IMG/VR virus record: IMGVR_UViG_3300036772_000283
Coordinates: 1 to 31,468 of that record
Length of the DNA stretch: 31,468 bases
Source of the DNA: a virus
Direction: 5' to 3' (one strand)
The notes below the pieces were generated by a model. It had not been told where the DNA came from and did not search any database. It was given only the letters and a program-made list of their open reading frames with translations. Positions 13,162 through 21,023 of this stretch are shown here, piece by piece. The stretch's first letter is position 1; each line of letters starts with the position of its first letter. The position numbers were made by a program, and so were the translations under genes.

Positions 13162-14391
13162 ATGACGGTGCTTATCGTGCAGGGGCATGTAATGGACATG
13201 CTGCGTCGGATCGATGATGAGAGCGTGCATTGCGTGGTGACTAGCCCCCCTTATTACGGCCTTCGTTCCTATGGGACAGAGCCGCAGATGTGGGGCGGTG
13301 ATTGGGACCACAATCATGATGACAGCGAGATCTGCCGTTGCGGGCGATGGGTCGGGCACTTAGGCCTAGAACCGACGCCGGAATTATTTATCCAGCATTT
13401 GGTCGAGATATTCCGCGAGGTGCGCCGGGTGCTCCGCAAGGACGGTACGCTGTGGCTCAATATCGGGGATAGCTACGCTGCGGGGAAGACGGGCCGCGAT
13501 GACTCGGGAGATCGGGGCGGCGCGCGGTTCCACGGTCAGCCAGCGCATGCGGGCCATAAACCATCACAGCGAAAGCCGCCTACCGGAACCAAGCCCAAGG
13601 ACCTCCTGATGATCCCCTCCCAGCTGGCGCTCGCTTTGCGGGCGGATGGGTGGTGGCTGCGCAGCGAGATCGTGTGGGCGAAGAAAGCCCCAATGCCGGA
13701 GAGCTGCACGGATCGGCCAACATGCGCGCACGAGAAGGTGTTCCTGCTGACGAAATCAGCCCGGTATTTCTATGACCAGGATGCAGTTCGTGATGAGCCA
13801 ACTGGGCGAACAGATCCGATTAGCTCATTCGGGAAACCGGGGACGCCGCGGCAGGACGGGACGAGATCATATCAGTTAGACGGATCTGTTGGGCGCAACA
13901 TGCGCAACGTCTGGCACCTCGGGCCCAAGCCATTCCCCGAAGCCCACTTCGCAACCTACCCTCCCGGGATCCCACGCCGCGCCATCCTCGCCGGCACCAG
14001 CGCTAAGGGAGTCTGCCCGAAGTGTGGAGCGCCTTGGGTGCGTGAGACGAAAGTGATTGGTGGTGTGCGCGGTAGGATTATCGACACTCACGCAGACGAC
14101 GCGGTAAAGGGCAATACGCACGGCGCATCAACCTATCATGGGGCGACGCGAGCCGAGTACGAAAGCCAGAAGGTCGAGACCATCGGCTGGCGCCCCTCCT
14201 GCTCCTGCGATGCTGGCGAGCCGATTCCCGGAATGGTCCTCGATTGTTTCCTCGGCAGCGGCACAACGGCCCTTGTGGCTGATCAGCTTGGCCGAGACTG
14301 CATCGGCATCGAGTTGAGTCCACAATATGCCGCGATGGCCGCCTTAGAGACGACGCGGGGATGTTCGCTTCTATTGCGGCCGAGTGAATGA
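13162..14391 (+). CDS. DNA (cytosine-N4 or adenine-N6) methyltransferase
   Basis: 409 residues. The catalytic motif IV TSPPYYG is at residues 27-33 and the SAM-binding motif I VLDCFLGSGTT at about 359-369, followed by CIGIELSPQYAAMA: the order IV before I is the beta class. SPPY suggests N4-cytosine or N6-adenine methylation. Two Cys clusters (CRCGRW near 57 and CPKCGAPW near 282, with CSCD near 352) suggest zinc ribbons, common in phage members. As no restriction gene is adjacent, it is an orphan enzyme probably protecting phage DNA or altering host regulation. It overlaps the next gene by ATGA. Confidence 0.85.
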   Translation: MTVLIVQGHVMDMLRRIDDESVHCVVTSPPYYGLRSYGTEPQMWGGDWDHNHDDSEICRCGRWVGHLGLEPTPELFIQHLVEIFREVRRVLRKDGTLWLNIGDSYAAGKTGRDDSGDRGGARFHGQPAHAGHKPSQRKPPTGTKPKDLLMIPSQLALALRADGWWLRSEIVWAKKAPMPESCTDRPTCAHEKVFLLTKSARYFYDQDAVRDEPTGRTDPISSFGKPGTPRQDGTRSYQLDGSVGRNMRNVWHLGPKPFPEAHFATYPPGIPRRAILAGTSAKGVCPKCGAPWVRETKVIGGVRGRIIDTHADDAVKGNTHGASTYHGATRAEYESQKVETIGWRPSCSCDAGEPIPGMVLDCFLGSGTTALVADQLGRDCIGIELSPQYAAMAALETTRGCSLLLRPSE

Positions 14392-14954
14392 ATATTGCCG
14401 CTCTCTCATTAGAAATGCGCGCCGCGGGCGAGGCAATGGAGCTGCGTGACTTCGCACAACTGAGAGAGATGGGGATAACGCGGCTGATGGCCGGCATTGG
14501 GCGCGTGCGCGACGTTGGGGATGGTCTGTACGAGCCAGAGGAATCGCCGTGGGGTCATTGGCGATGGATCACGCCGGTTTTGGTGCAGTGGCCGGATACT
14601 CCGGAGAGCGAGGATCCGGAAAGCCAAATTTGTGGTCACCTCATTGACTTGGTCGCGTGGCACGAGGCGTGGCCGGAGAATTGGCTGTTGCGCATTGGGA
14701 ACGCTGCTTGGCTTGGCGCAATTGAGCCGCAACACCTTAATCCCGCGCCGGTTCAGGTGTGGCGCTCGCCGCTGTCCTGGCTGCGCGGTGGCTGCACTGG
14801 ACTCGTGCCGCTTTGCCGAGACCGCAGTGAGGTGTATTCACTGCTGATGTACTGCAGAGGTGGCCTGCGGGCAGAAGATCCAGCCCATGCCGCTCAACTG
14901 CGGCACATCCTCGAATATCCACTGGCGCGACCGCCTGTTTATGTGGGGAAGTAG
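14388..14954 (+). CDS. hypothetical protein
   Basis: 188 residues, rich in Trp and acidic residues. Notable stretches are WGHWRWITPVLVQWPDTPES, AWLGAIEPQHLNPAPVQVWR and a C-terminal HILEYPLARPPVYVG. It sits between the methyltransferase and the helicase with an ATGA start and a stop directly before the helicase ATG, so expression is coupled to both. No recognised fold; possibly a helicase accessory by context only. Confidence 0.6.
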   Translation: MNIAALSLEMRAAGEAMELRDFAQLREMGITRLMAGIGRVRDVGDGLYEPEESPWGHWRWITPVLVQWPDTPESEDPESQICGHLIDLVAWHEAWPENWLLRIGNAAWLGAIEPQHLNPAPVQVWRSPLSWLRGGCTGLVPLCRDRSEVYSLLMYCRGGLRAEDPAHAAQLRHILEYPLARPPVYVGK

Positions 14955-15842
14955 ATGCCGCGGGACGATGCGCCGTCGCCTGTCGTGGTGCCGTTCGAGG
15001 CGCCTGCCGAGAAACCAAAACAACTTCCTGCCGAGCCGATCTTTCGGCCGACGATCGCCAGCTCGCTACAGGGCGAGCCGCCTCCCAGAGATTTCATCAT
15101 AAAGGGCCTCATCCCCAAAGGCGAGCTTACCTTGTTCGCCGGCCAAGCAGACATCGGCAAGAGCTGGCTGACGCTGATGCTGATGTGCGCTTGCGCATTA
15201 GAGCGGACCTGGCTGCGGTGCAAGACGCGCAAATGCAAATCTCTCGCCGTGTTCTCGGAAGAGCCTGAAGATCAACTACAAATCAGGCGCAACCTGATCT
15301 GCAAACATTACGGTTCTGAGCCGGACGAGCTGGACGATTTCGTGAGCTGGATAGATCGCCGAACGATTGATCCGCTGATCTTCAAAGGAGCTGGCCGGTT
15401 CTCGACGAAGTGGGAGACAAGACCTCTTTGGCAGGATATTCGGCGGTACGTCCAAGAATACGGGATTGAGCTATTGATCCTCGATAACGCCACAACCGTC
15501 GCGGCATTGTACGACTCGCCCGATCACGTTAAGACATTTGTCCGTTGGCTTATCGACGAGGCGGAAAACCTAGCCATAGCCATCATCCTGATACTCCATC
15601 CACCCGCTTCCGATCAGGGCGGCGAGAAATGGTATTCTGGGACCGCAAATTGGAGAAAAGCAGCGAGGAATGCGATCGTCCTTCAGAAGTCCCCCAGGAA
15701 GGACGGAGATCCCGACTGGTGGCATGATGACGGCCGGCGCTTCCTGATAGCCCCAAAGAACAATTACCTTCCCTACGACCACTGGATGCGAAAGAAGGGC
15801 ATGTGCATCGAGTGGCGGGACGGGATGCTGCAGAGGGTATGA
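14955..15842 (+). CDS. RepA/RecA-fold hexameric helicase-like ATPase
   Basis: 295 residues. LIPKGELTLFAGQADIGKSW has a Walker A variant (GQADIGKS, residues 63-70), a strand ending VFSEEPEDQLQIRR (99-112) matches the motif 1a region of RepA/DnaB-like ATPases, and IELLILDNATT (171-181) is Walker B. A downstream ILILHPPASDQGGEKWYSGT matches motif 3 and the polar loop. It probably unwinds or loads at the phage origin. No primase domain is visible, so the host or another phage gene must supply that. Confidence 0.8.
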   Translation: MPRDDAPSPVVVPFEAPAEKPKQLPAEPIFRPTIASSLQGEPPPRDFIIKGLIPKGELTLFAGQADIGKSWLTLMLMCACALERTWLRCKTRKCKSLAVFSEEPEDQLQIRRNLICKHYGSEPDELDDFVSWIDRRTIDPLIFKGAGRFSTKWETRPLWQDIRRYVQEYGIELLILDNATTVAALYDSPDHVKTFVRWLIDEAENLAIAIILILHPPASDQGGEKWYSGTANWRKAARNAIVLQKSPRKDGDPDWWHDDGRRFLIAPKNNYLPYDHWMRKKGMCIEWRDGMLQRV

Positions 15843-16123
15843 TGCAGCCGAACCGCACGAACTCGCCTTGGACCCCCGAGCTGCAAAAGTGTGTGCTTGG
15901 CTTAGCCGGCAAGGGGATGTCGGCAACAGCCATTGCCGGCGAAGTGGGAATGACCAAGAATCAGATAATCGGCTGGTTCAACCGGCACCATATTGGCGGC
16001 TTCCGACGACCTAACCGCAAGCCATACAACGGCCCTACGACCGTTGATCGGCTGCGGGCATGGCACGACAAGATGAACAAGCTGGTGCCGCCAGAGCGAC
16101 GAATCGATCTGAGTAATTGGTGA
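15839..16123 (+). CDS. GcrA-like HTH protein
   Basis: 94 residues, ATGA-coupled to the helicase. WTPELQKCVLGLAGKGMSAT, AIAGEVGMTKNQIIGWFNRH follows the GcrA pattern (WT-ER---L--LW-EG-SASQIA--LG-VTRNAVIGK-HR). GcrA is the alphaproteobacterial cell-cycle transcription factor acting with sigma70 at methylated GANTC sites; phage copies are frequent and may redirect host transcription or act as late regulators. The C-terminal part (55-94) is basic and unlike host GcrA. Confidence 0.7.
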   Translation: MMQPNRTNSPWTPELQKCVLGLAGKGMSATAIAGEVGMTKNQIIGWFNRHHIGGFRRPNRKPYNGPTTVDRLRAWHDKMNKLVPPERRIDLSNW

Positions 16124-16609
16124 AAAGAGAAGAGAACCCGAACCCCCCGCCTCTGCATAGCAAGCGGGGATAAACCAGGACCGGCAACCTTCTCGCCCGC
16201 GCAAGCGGGTCCGAAACAAGAAACGGCCGCCCCCCGAGAATGGACTTCGGGGTATGCGATGGTATCTACTCGAATTTTGTCTGCGCGATCGCGGCGTTAC
16301 GGCGAGGTCGGGAGAAACGTTGAGGCTCCCGTTAGGGGGGAGTGGGACTTCCTTGTCTTCCTCGCCTCATCCTGATACCCCGCTAGGCGCGGTGCCTTTG
16401 CCCTGCGGGCGGCAACCTTTACCATTTACCTCCGATCTTTTCGCCCGTTCGATCTATTGCATTCAGTAAAGAAAAGTCCCCCTGGGGGGGATTTAGGGGG
16501 GCAATCAGTCCTCTCCCAATAGGTTGGATAAGTTCACACTTGGTCCCGGCCTAAGCTGCTCTCTGAGGAATTAAGAAAGCAACCAACAGTTAAGGAAAGG
16601 AAAAGGCGA
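16124..16609 (+). ncRNA. gene-free, hairpin-rich segment; candidate structured RNA
   Basis: No credible coding frame in 486 bases. Successive hairpins are visible: CCCCGC/GCGGGG (16145-16169), CCCGC-GCAA-GCGGG with a GNRA tetraloop (16196-16209), CCCCGA/TCGGGG (16232-16252), CGGGAG/CTCCCG (16309-16331), TTGCC/GGCAA (16398-16415) and CCCCC/GGGGG (16478-16488). The last is followed by GGGGGG runs and then A/G-rich leader with AAGGAAAGG before the next gene. It could be a structured RNA, a long regulatory leader or a packaging/origin site; strand is assigned by neighbours only. Confidence 0.4.
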
Positions 16610-16939
16610 ATGATCCGCCCCGTCTTACTGTGCGCCGGAGCGCTCCTCGCTGCCGTCGCAACGGCTAACGCACAGGCGCAGCTTTGCGTCAATGGGCATC
16701 CCGCGCCGCGGCGACCAGATGTAACCTACGGCGGCCTACCACCCAAACCAGGCTATGAGCGCGACCACATTATTCCCCTATGCCTCGGCGGCCCCGATGC
16801 TCGCATCAACATCCAATACCAGCCACAGTCCGAGGCCCGTCTCAAAGATGTGCGCGAACGCCACGTCTGCGAAGCAGTTTGCCGTGGCGACATCTCTCTC
16901 GATCACGCCATGGCGTTGTTCCATCGCGAATGGCCATGA
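16610..16939 (+). CDS. exported HNH-like protein
   Basis: 109 residues, with AAGGAAAGG upstream. The first 23 residues (basic start, LLCAGALLAAVATANAQA) form a clear signal peptide. The mature part has YERDHIIPLCLGGPDARINI and QYQPQSEARLKD, which follow HNH order (DH, then N, then a terminal Lys/Glu helix), with two Cys pairs (CVNG, CEAVC) that could form disulfides. This implies a periplasmic or secreted nuclease-like protein placed next to the terminase, where phages usually carry a cytoplasmic HNH. Activity is inferred. Confidence 0.7.
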   Translation: MIRPVLLCAGALLAAVATANAQAQLCVNGHPAPRRPDVTYGGLPPKPGYERDHIIPLCLGGPDARINIQYQPQSEARLKDVRERHVCEAVCRGDISLDHAMALFHREWP

Positions 16940-16940
16940 A

Positions 16941-17054
16941 ATGGGTACGATAGAGCGCAAAACTAACGCGATTGCGCGCATCCCTCTCAAACCGCTATAC
17001 CGCATTCAATGTTGGAGGTTGGAGGTTAAGAGGTGGATGGTCCTGAGTTTATAG
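16941..17054 (+). CDS. possible small protein overlapping the next gene
   Basis: 37 residues from ATG 16941, ending 22 bases inside the next gene. It is basic (MGTIERKTNAIARIPLKPLY) with no ribosome site. It may be only the leader that carries the tandem GGAGG sites used by the following gene. Confidence 0.2.
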   Translation: MGTIERKTNAIARIPLKPLYRIQCWRLEVKRWMVLSL

Positions 17055-17545
17055 CGCCAACGCCCGAGCGCGCCCGTCGCGGTGTCGAGCTTATCGAAAA
17101 GGCGATAGCCGACGATGACGGCAGGCCGGCGCAACCCTATTACGGGCCAGATCTTCTGGCGACGATGCACCGCCGCGGTTCAATTACCGCCGAAATGCGC
17201 CACGCTGGTGAAGATTTCCGTAGAGCATTCCAGAAAGCGCATGTGCCCGATTTACAATCTTCGGACCCGGCGCGTCCCTACGTATCCGGATTAGCTTTCA
17301 ATCGCACATTCTGCGACGGCGCGACATCGGCACGCGAATCGTTGTGGAAGGCGATTGATTATCTCGGCGGCCTACCCTCCGAATCGGGCTCGATAATGTG
17401 GCACGTTATCGGGCTGGAATGGACTCTGAAAGAATGGGCGCTGAACTATTCCCGCCAGCGTTTGCGCCACATCACACAGCAAACCGCCTCCGGCATTCTG
17501 ATCGGAGCGCTATGCCCCCTCGCTAAGTTCTACGGGCACGAATAA
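17033..17545 (+). CDS. DUF6456-like protein upstream of terminase
   Basis: 170 residues from GTG 17033; two GGAGG sites and an AAGAGG precede it. AEMRHAGEDFRRAFQKAHVP, then ARESLWKAIDYLGGLPSESG, SIMWHVIGLEWTLKEWA and TASGILIGAL follow the domain found in many alphaproteobacterial phage and chromosomal proteins (DUF6456). No function is established. It precedes TerS and may be a regulator or a small-terminase partner. Confidence 0.65.
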   Translation: MDGPEFIAPTPERARRGVELIEKAIADDDGRPAQPYYGPDLLATMHRRGSITAEMRHAGEDFRRAFQKAHVPDLQSSDPARPYVSGLAFNRTFCDGATSARESLWKAIDYLGGLPSESGSIMWHVIGLEWTLKEWALNYSRQRLRHITQQTASGILIGALCPLAKFYGHE

Positions 17546-17551
17546 ACCAGC

Positions 17552-17634
17552 TTGACAAAGCGATGCGCATAGTTTCTACGGTTTCGTGTTCCCTGGAACA
17601 ATCGATCGCGATTTGATTTAAATTCAAATGAGGT
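17552..17634 (+). promoter_or_regulatory. candidate promoter and palindromes before terminase
   Basis: GCTTGACA (TTGACA at 17552-17557) with a weak TTCTAC/TCTACG -10 about 16-17 bases on. Downstream are GTTCC-CT-GGAAC and ATTTGA-TTTAAAT-TCAAAT, palindromes of operator type, in the 96-base gap before TerS. TerS starts at GTG 17642 with GAGG eight bases upstream. Confidence 0.35.
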
Positions 17635-17641
17635 AATCAAA

Positions 17642-18043
17642 GTGCGTGGCGGTCCCAGAACTGGAGCGGGCCGACCCAAAGGGCCTCATACAGCACTAGC
17701 TCGGCAAAAGATGAAAGCTGTAGCGGAAGCCAAGACGAAGGCCGAAGCTGCGATCCGCGAGAAGAACCTCGAGCCATTTGACGGCGACGCGGTCGCTTAT
17801 CTCATGTCGGTCTACAAGGACACGACCAGGACGGAAGAGATGCGCATGCAGGCTGCGCAGGCGGCAGCTCCTTACGAAAGGCCACGGCTGAGCTCGGTTG
17901 ATGCCAGAGTTGACCAACGAACAACGCACCTATCTGGAGACGATCCGAGGGACGCGCTGGTCAATGCGGTCCTTCGCCAAGATTCTGCCGCCCGAGGTAG
18001 TAACGGAAGCGATCCGGAACCTAACGCCGGAACAAGGCACTGA
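17642..18043 (+). CDS. terS: terminase small subunit-like protein
   Basis: 133 residues from GTG 17642. The N terminus GGPRTGAGRPKG is the basic GAGRPK motif typical of small terminase/DNA-binding proteins, followed by a helix of KTKAEAAIREK and AAQAAAPYERPRLSSVDA, which matches the end of the usual TerS core. The last 47 residues are encoded within a 143-base overlap with TerL in another frame and are low in hydrophobics. TerS recognises packaging sites and recruits TerL. Symbol reflects role. Confidence 0.7.
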   Translation: MRGGPRTGAGRPKGPHTALARQKMKAVAEAKTKAEAAIREKNLEPFDGDAVAYLMSVYKDTTRTEEMRMQAAQAAAPYERPRLSSVDARVDQRTTHLSGDDPRDALVNAVLRQDSAARGSNGSDPEPNAGTRH

Positions 18044-19331
18044 GTTATTATACGACTGGCCGTGGCATGCTCGCCCGGAACAGCTGGCACCCGGCGAAGA
18101 AGGTTCAGCCCATCCGTGGGCCAATTGGCAGAAGTGGTTATATCTCGGCGGGCGCGGCGCGGGTAAGACGCGATCGGGATCCGAGTGGATCCGGGCCCAG
18201 GTTGAGGCTGGCGCCAAGCATGTATCGCTGGTGGGCGCGACCGTGGGCGACGTGCGTGATATTATGGTCTATGGCCCAGCTGGGCTATTGGCGGTCTCGC
18301 CGTCGTGGAACAAGCCTGTTCCTATCCTCAGCCGTCGCCGCGTGGAGTGGCGCAACGGTGCCGTTGCAACACTCTTCAGCGCTGATGAGCCCGAGCGTTT
18401 GCGTGGACATCAGCACGAGGTCGCGTGGTGTGATGAAGTTGCGGCTTGGCGATATGCCCGCGACGCCTGGGAAATGCTTATGCTCGGCCTACGGTTGGGA
18501 AACAATCCTCGGGTCGTCGTTACTACGACGCCAAAACCCGTTGATATTCTCATCGGCACCGGAGAGAACGGGCGAATGCTGGGATTACTCAACGATCCCG
18601 GATGCGCCGTAACGCGGGGCTCGAGCTTTCTCAACGAGGCCAACCTCGCGCCGACGTTTTTCACGCATATCACGCGGCAGTATCAAGGCACCCGGCTAGG
18701 TCGACAGGAACTCGAGGCCGAGATCCTTGATGATTTGGGCGGGTTGTGGTCGCGGTCACAAATCGAGGCGAGCCGTGTTAGTAAAGTTCCTGAGCTGTCC
18801 CGAATCGTCGTGGCGATCGATCCGGCGACGACTGCGGGGGAAGAGTCCGACGAAACGGGAATTGTTGTTGCGGGCAAATCCGGGTCGGAAGGTTATGTCC
18901 TCGGAGACGCGTCTGGACGATATGCCCCTCTCGAATGGGCAAAGGCCGCAATAGCATTGTATCGCCGGCATGATGCAGATCGGATCGTGGCGGAAGTTAA
19001 TAACGGCGGGGATATGGTCGAGGCTACATTGCGGATGGTCGACCAAGACATACCGTTTACCGCTGTACGGGCGAGTCGCGGAAAGGTTGTTAGAGCCGAA
19101 CCTGTCGCGGCGCTCTATGAGCAGGGTCGTGTCCATCATGTTGGGATGTTCGGCGTGCTTGAAGATCAGATGTGCGCGTTCACGCAGGATTTCGACCGGC
19201 AAGCAGCAGGGTATTCGCCCGACCGGGTGGATGCGTTGGTGTGGGCGCTGTCGGATCTGATGGTCGAGCCGGTTCCTTACGAAGGTCTCATGCGGTACTA
19301 TGAGAGCCGTAGCAGCGGGATGAATGCATAA
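17901..19331 (+). CDS. terL: terminase large subunit (ATPase and nuclease)
   Basis: 476 residues from ATG 17901. Walker A GGRGAGKT (83-90), Walker B with catalytic Glu VAWCDE (174-179) and coupling motif TTTPKP (208-213) mark the packaging ATPase; the RNase H-like nuclease follows with VVAIDPATTAGEESDETG (D307), AEVNNGGD (E365) and a late DRVDALVWAL. This is the full set for an active motor of the Terminase_6 type frequent in alphaproteobacterial phages. The start overlaps TerS by 143 bases; later in-frame starts exist (17964), so the N terminus is not certain. Confidence 0.92.
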   Translation: MPELTNEQRTYLETIRGTRWSMRSFAKILPPEVVTEAIRNLTPEQGTELLYDWPWHARPEQLAPGEEGSAHPWANWQKWLYLGGRGAGKTRSGSEWIRAQVEAGAKHVSLVGATVGDVRDIMVYGPAGLLAVSPSWNKPVPILSRRRVEWRNGAVATLFSADEPERLRGHQHEVAWCDEVAAWRYARDAWEMLMLGLRLGNNPRVVVTTTPKPVDILIGTGENGRMLGLLNDPGCAVTRGSSFLNEANLAPTFFTHITRQYQGTRLGRQELEAEILDDLGGLWSRSQIEASRVSKVPELSRIVVAIDPATTAGEESDETGIVVAGKSGSEGYVLGDASGRYAPLEWAKAAIALYRRHDADRIVAEVNNGGDMVEATLRMVDQDIPFTAVRASRGKVVRAEPVAALYEQGRVHHVGMFGVLEDQMCAFTQDFDRQAAGYSPDRVDALVWALSDLMVEPVPYEGLMRYYESRSSGMNA

Positions 19332-19333
19332 CA

Positions 19334-19582
19334 ATGGACATGACCAATCAGGATCAATTTTCGTCAGCTGAGATTGCGGCTGCGGGATTGCGCGTGGCAC
19401 TCCATGCGAAGGAAATATATAAAGTATTAATGGAAGACTTCGGCGATTTGGAAACGATCGAAGTGGTGGCGGCGCTCGGCCTGCTGTGTGTGCTATTACT
19501 TCAGAATTCCAATTTTAACGCACAAGCCAAAGAAGAATGGTTGGAGGCATTTGCTGCCTCGCTGCGCGGACAAGTACATTAG
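19334..19582 (+). CDS. hypothetical small protein
   Basis: 82 residues, starting 2 bases after the TerL stop. Mostly helical with AEIAAAGLRVALHAKEIYKV and a hydrophobic VVAALGLLCVLLLQ segment (about 48-62) that might be a membrane helix or buried core. No family recognised; no clear ribosome site, so probably coupled to TerL. Confidence 0.55.
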   Translation: MDMTNQDQFSSAEIAAAGLRVALHAKEIYKVLMEDFGDLETIEVVAALGLLCVLLLQNSNFNAQAKEEWLEAFAASLRGQVH

Positions 19583-19623
19583 TAGATGGTTGGCTCGGAC
19601 TTGCCGGATCGAGCCGATCTTGC

Positions 19624-20118
19624 ATGATTGATCGCGCTGTTATTTTGTTCTCTACTGTCGTGCTGATGACGCTATTTGGCACCACGTTCTTCAACGAACT
19701 ATACGGCGCGTCTAAAGTCAATAGCTTCAATTATGTTTACGTGACGACGCCGATTGTGTACCATGATCCCGATTCGACAATCGTGTTCGTTCCGAACGAG
19801 TCGATGCACATCGCCGCTGTAGAGGGTGCGATCAGCCTACCGGCTGTGGGAACAATAGGGCTCTATCTCGTCAAGACAGGCTTGCCTTGCCGCGATCCGG
19901 CGAGCAACGCTCCGAACGGCGTGGCGATCTTTGATCAGACGACAACGCCTCGAACGGTTTTTGATGTCAGTGGCCCCGCCGGCAAAGTCACTGCGTTGCC
20001 GCTATCGAAGGTCGCGGGCGCGCTGTCCGTGGCACCAGGAAGCATGATTTGCATGATCGACGAGACGCAGGTTGATATGACGGTGCGCGCCAACTTGACG
20101 ATCAGTCTCGGGCCGTGA
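19624..20118 (+). CDS. hypothetical protein with N-terminal membrane anchor
   Basis: 164 residues from ATG 19624 (a longer frame overlaps the previous gene). Residues 4-24 (RAVILFSTVVLMTLFGTTFF) form one hydrophobic helix; the rest is beta-like with Pro and Gly turns (VYVTTPIVYHDPDSTIVFVP and ISLPAVGTIGLYLVKTGLPC). An exported or anchored beta protein seems likely. It is the last plus-strand gene before the G-rich blocks. Confidence 0.55.
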   Translation: MIDRAVILFSTVVLMTLFGTTFFNELYGASKVNSFNYVYVTTPIVYHDPDSTIVFVPNESMHIAAVEGAISLPAVGTIGLYLVKTGLPCRDPASNAPNGVAIFDQTTTPRTVFDVSGPAGKVTALPLSKVAGALSVAPGSMICMIDETQVDMTVRANLTISLGP

Positions 20119-20309
20119 GCGCGTGAGTTTCATAAAGCGCGTTGCGTTGTGGTGAGAGGCGAAGCGTCGCGATGCGGCAAGCGGCGGCGCGGAGAGAAGC
20201 GGGGAGAGGCGTGACCGTGGCGTCGCGGTGGGTTGCGTGGAGTTGCGGAGCGCGGCGTTGCGTCGGGGAGAGGCGCGGTGCGGTGCGGCGAGCTGCGGTG
20301 CGCGGGAAA
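20119..20309. repeat. G-rich degenerate block A
   Basis: 191 bases without a credible gene, made largely of shuffled short words such as GTTGCG, GGCGCG, GAGAGGCG and GCGGTG, with strong excess of G over C on the plus strand. It follows the 3' end of the minus gene at 20310. Blocks B and C have the same style. Confidence 0.7.
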
Positions 20310-20816
20310 TTACCGCCGTCTCCTGGGTGATAGTGTGATCGCCCACTCGACAGCATTGAACACTGGGAGATCGTTGCCAGTGCCGCGCGCGACCTTCTCC
20401 AGTCGGTTGCGGGTAGCGCGCGACAGGCTTTGTTCGACTAGCTCGCGTTGTATGCAATCGGTTGCGAACCGCGCTTGGATAGCGATATCAAGGAGTTTGG
20501 TGTCGACGACATCGGCTTCGCGGCTACCGCGGACAATTTTACGGCGCGCGCCGGCGAGCCACCAGTCGCGCTGACGATTGGCGATTTGGGTGTCGTTCGC
20601 GCGGACTAGGCCAATCCGCGGGCGGACGCAGGTCCACACTTGATTATGGTCACGTTCCAGGATTTTTCTGGCGTAGATTAGAGCCGCTGAGCGTGAGTCG
20701 ATGGTCGCATTGGTTATGCGCGATAGTTCATCGTAGAGAACGCGCGTTTCCTTGGGAAGCTCACGCAGGTAGCGCACGATTGAGTCGGTCAGTTCAGAAC
20801 GGCGGAATGTCGGCAC
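20310..20816 (-). CDS. hypothetical protein in minus-strand accessory pair
   Basis: 168 residues from GTG 20816 with GAGG eight bases upstream. MPTFRRSELTDSIVRYLREL followed by RVLYDELSRITNATIDSRSA suggests an N-terminal winged-helix-like DNA-binding domain; the rest is basic (QIANRQRDWWLAGARRKIV, LSRATRNRLEKVARGTG). It could be a regulator of the accessory unit. Transcribed against the surrounding packaging genes and bordered on both sides by G-rich blocks. Confidence 0.6.
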   Translation of the reverse strand: MPTFRRSELTDSIVRYLRELPKETRVLYDELSRITNATIDSRSAALIYARKILERDHNQVWTCVRPRIGLVRANDTQIANRQRDWWLAGARRKIVRGSREADVVDTKLLDIAIQARFATDCIQRELVEQSLSRATRNRLEKVARGTGNDLPVFNAVEWAITLSPRRRR

Positions 20817-21023
20817 CTTTTAAGTCCTCTTTGGGTTTACGGGAATCGCGTTGTGTCGCGTTGCGACGCGGTGAGCGGCGGCGTGCAGCGACGTGAAGAG
20901 TGGCGTCGCGGCGTGAAGAGTGGTGGTGCGGAGGTTTCGAGGCGTTGCGTTGTGTCGCGAAGCGATGCGGCGCGATGCGCCGCGATGCGCGGGGTTGCGC
21001 TGCGCCGATCATTCAGGCGGCGG
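20817..21023. repeat. G-rich degenerate block B with 10-base periodicity
   Basis: Intergenic between the two minus genes. At 20961-21000 the sequence runs in 10-base units near CGCGATGCGC (four units with one or more changes); around it are GTCGCGTTGCG, GGCGTGAAGAGTGG (twice) and related words. No gene is supported. Confidence 0.75.

Noticed and set aside
16254-16469. 71-residue plus frame in the hairpin-rich region
   Set aside because: No ribosome site, low-complexity Pro/Leu/Ser composition and overlap with several GC hairpins.
18756-19400. 214-residue minus-strand frame under TerL
   Set aside because: Antisense shadow of conserved TerL nuclease codons; composition is rich in Arg, His and Pro with no family pattern.
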